Positions 62,706 through 64,000 of a stretch of DNA of 64,000 nucleotides are shown here, in pieces. The DNA is taken from assembly GCF_039555335.1 (NCBI RefSeq), contig NC_092635.1:68174058-68238057 (forward strand), in the 5' to 3' direction. Every line of letters starts with the position of its first letter. The stretch's first letter is position 1. The position numbers were made by a program, and so were the translations under genes. The DNA is from Amphiura filiformis (taxonomy: Eukaryota; Echinodermata; Ophiuroidea; Amphilepidida; Amphiuridae). The notes beneath the pieces were generated by a model, which saw nothing but the letters and a program-made list of their open reading frames with translations, was not told the DNA's origin and ran no database searches.

Positions 62706-63794
62706 ACATATTTTTATTTCCTCGCAGGCAGGCCAGTAGAATTCAGAAGCTCATTCCAGTTGATGGCATTACACATGCACACAATTATGACAGATTAATC
62801 ATATATTCTCACATCTTTTAATTCTACCAGCTGAGCTTATAGATGTGACATCCCACAGAAGTTATTATCTTACATTTCCCATAATGCATTTCTCCCATTT
62901 CAATTTTCTGTTCTGATTTACTATCAAGTAAGTGGTCCTGTGTCACAACCTGGGGTACCTTTGTGTTACATAGTAAAAAAATTAAATGGTTCAAACATTT
63001 TACCTACACATCTCATTTGAAGTGGTTCATCCTCCTGAGCATTTTGTCACCTTTTTTATGTAAATCGGTTAAAAAATGAGAGAGTGCGGGCAAAAACAAT
63101 CACAAAGTAGGGAGGATGTAACCCCACCTCTTTTTTCCACATTTACAATCATTCTGAGCAAGTATTGGTCTTTTAAATGAACCTCTGTATTTATTTACTT
63201 GGTTTAGATGTCTGGGAGTCCATTTAGACATTTTTTACTAGATTCAAATTTTTAATGAGGGTTTTAAATCAAATTTACGATATGAATCCCTCCCCCTAAT
63301 CCTCCTCCCCCTAATCCTCAGCCACCCTTGGCACATTTCATGCCAAATGTCATAAGAAAATAATTAAAAAATATTTTAAAACAGGATAAAAACATGAGTA
63401 ATCTAGAATAAATTAGCCTCAATTTAAGACCTAATTGAATCTTCTAAGTGAAGGAATACTCAAGCGACAGTGTAAATCCAAGCTGCACATCAAAATGTAA
63501 CAAAACCACCTTTTTGGGTACCCCAGTATATGACACAGGATCAAGTACAACATAGATCAATACTGATGGAAATGTACCTCAATGAACAGAGCACATCCAG
63601 ATTTTGCCAAATATGTTTATTTCTTGACTATCAACCCATGTTTTATTAGCCAGTCTATTCTCAAAATGGAAACAAAGGGAACCTGCACAATGTAATGGGA
63701 GAGTTGATTGATGAAATAAAGTGATGAATCATGTTGCAAAGGATTCTGGGAAGGGTTAAGATATCTTCTCTGGTGACATCCCATTGTCACTACC
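62706..63794. other. Unassigned; a stretch resembling 26640
   Basis: AAAACCACCTTTTTGGGTAC-CCCAGTATA at about 63503 resembles GCACCACCTTTTTTAGGGTC-CCAGTATAA at about 26646, probably an old interspersed repeat. Confidence 0.4.
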
Positions 63795-64000
63795 ATCTCC
63801 AACATGCTCATCTGTCAGGGCTCCGTTCTTTGACCCTGATACGTTTATACACTCAAGGAATGACCCCTGAATGTGTCGTTACAAAATCTCATTCCCCACA
63901 ACTTGAGGCCAAATTTTGAGCTATGACAGTTCAATGCAGGTTAATGAACTTTGCCATTGAATGAGACCTTTTTTGATCTATGACAGTTCAATGCAGGTTA
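63795..64000 (+). repeat. Dispersed ~200-bp repeat, copy 5, running off the window
   Basis: CCAACATGCTCATCTGTCAG, TTCTTTGACCCTGATACG and ACTTGAGGCCAAATTTTGAG align with copy 4. CTATGACAGTTCAATGCAGG occurs twice (63922, 63977), so it is partly duplicated. Confidence 0.75.

Noticed and set aside
48000..64000. Missing upstream PIP4K2 exons (PDDFKAYSK / FKEYCPMVFRNLR region)
   Set aside because: I scanned the minus strand for these motifs by eye and found no acceptable match with splice sites. A translated search could still find a diverged exon.

Overview
This window is eukaryotic, intron-rich and about 95% non-coding. The only gene I can establish is a type II phosphatidylinositol-5-phosphate 4-kinase (PIP4K2) on the minus strand. 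Six consecutive exons run from 47979 down to a stop codon at 19202. Every splice site is GT/AG and every phase joins. Together they encode about 296 residues, the C-terminal three quarters of a protein that is about 406 residues long in vertebrates. The N-terminal exons were not found up to position 64000. One intron (24554-45408) is about 21 kb long.

The rest is dominated by short non-autonomous DNA transposons and tandem repeats. Gene structure, dense palindromic elements and tRNA-derived SINE-like pieces suggest a marine invertebrate, perhaps an echinoderm, hemichordate or other non-vertebrate deuterostome. I cannot name the species, and this placement is inference.

Layout: 1-4437 is a minisatellite of about 64 head-to-tail 69-bp units. 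Each unit is a 34+35 bp dimer, so one frame is open throughout. The same 34-bp monomer continues in inverted orientation to about 6600, interrupted by a small hAT-like element. 6600-19200 is intergenic, with many palindromic elements, an array of six NF-kappaB-like sites and several hAT-, mariner- and unclassified-type elements. 19202-24553 holds the last four exons. The 21-kb intron holds a 26-bp array (27253-28171), an 84-bp array (31882-32503), a 165-bp array broken by two insertions (36118-37760) and a 73-bp satellite (41306-43220). The 73-bp satellite grew out of the terminal repeat of an adjacent element. 45409-47979 holds the first two exons seen and two partial tandem copies of the exon at 47827. 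48000-64000 is upstream intron or flank, again full of MITEs.

Many element boundaries are fixed by target-site duplications readable in the sequence. They are 8 bp for five hAT-like copies, TTAA for six piggyBac-like copies in three families, TAA/TTA for three PIF/Harbinger-like copies, TA for several mariner-like copies, and AAT/ATT for the most abundant family, which begins GGGCTATTCC. No reverse transcriptase or transposase gene, rRNA, CRISPR or prokaryotic feature was recognised.
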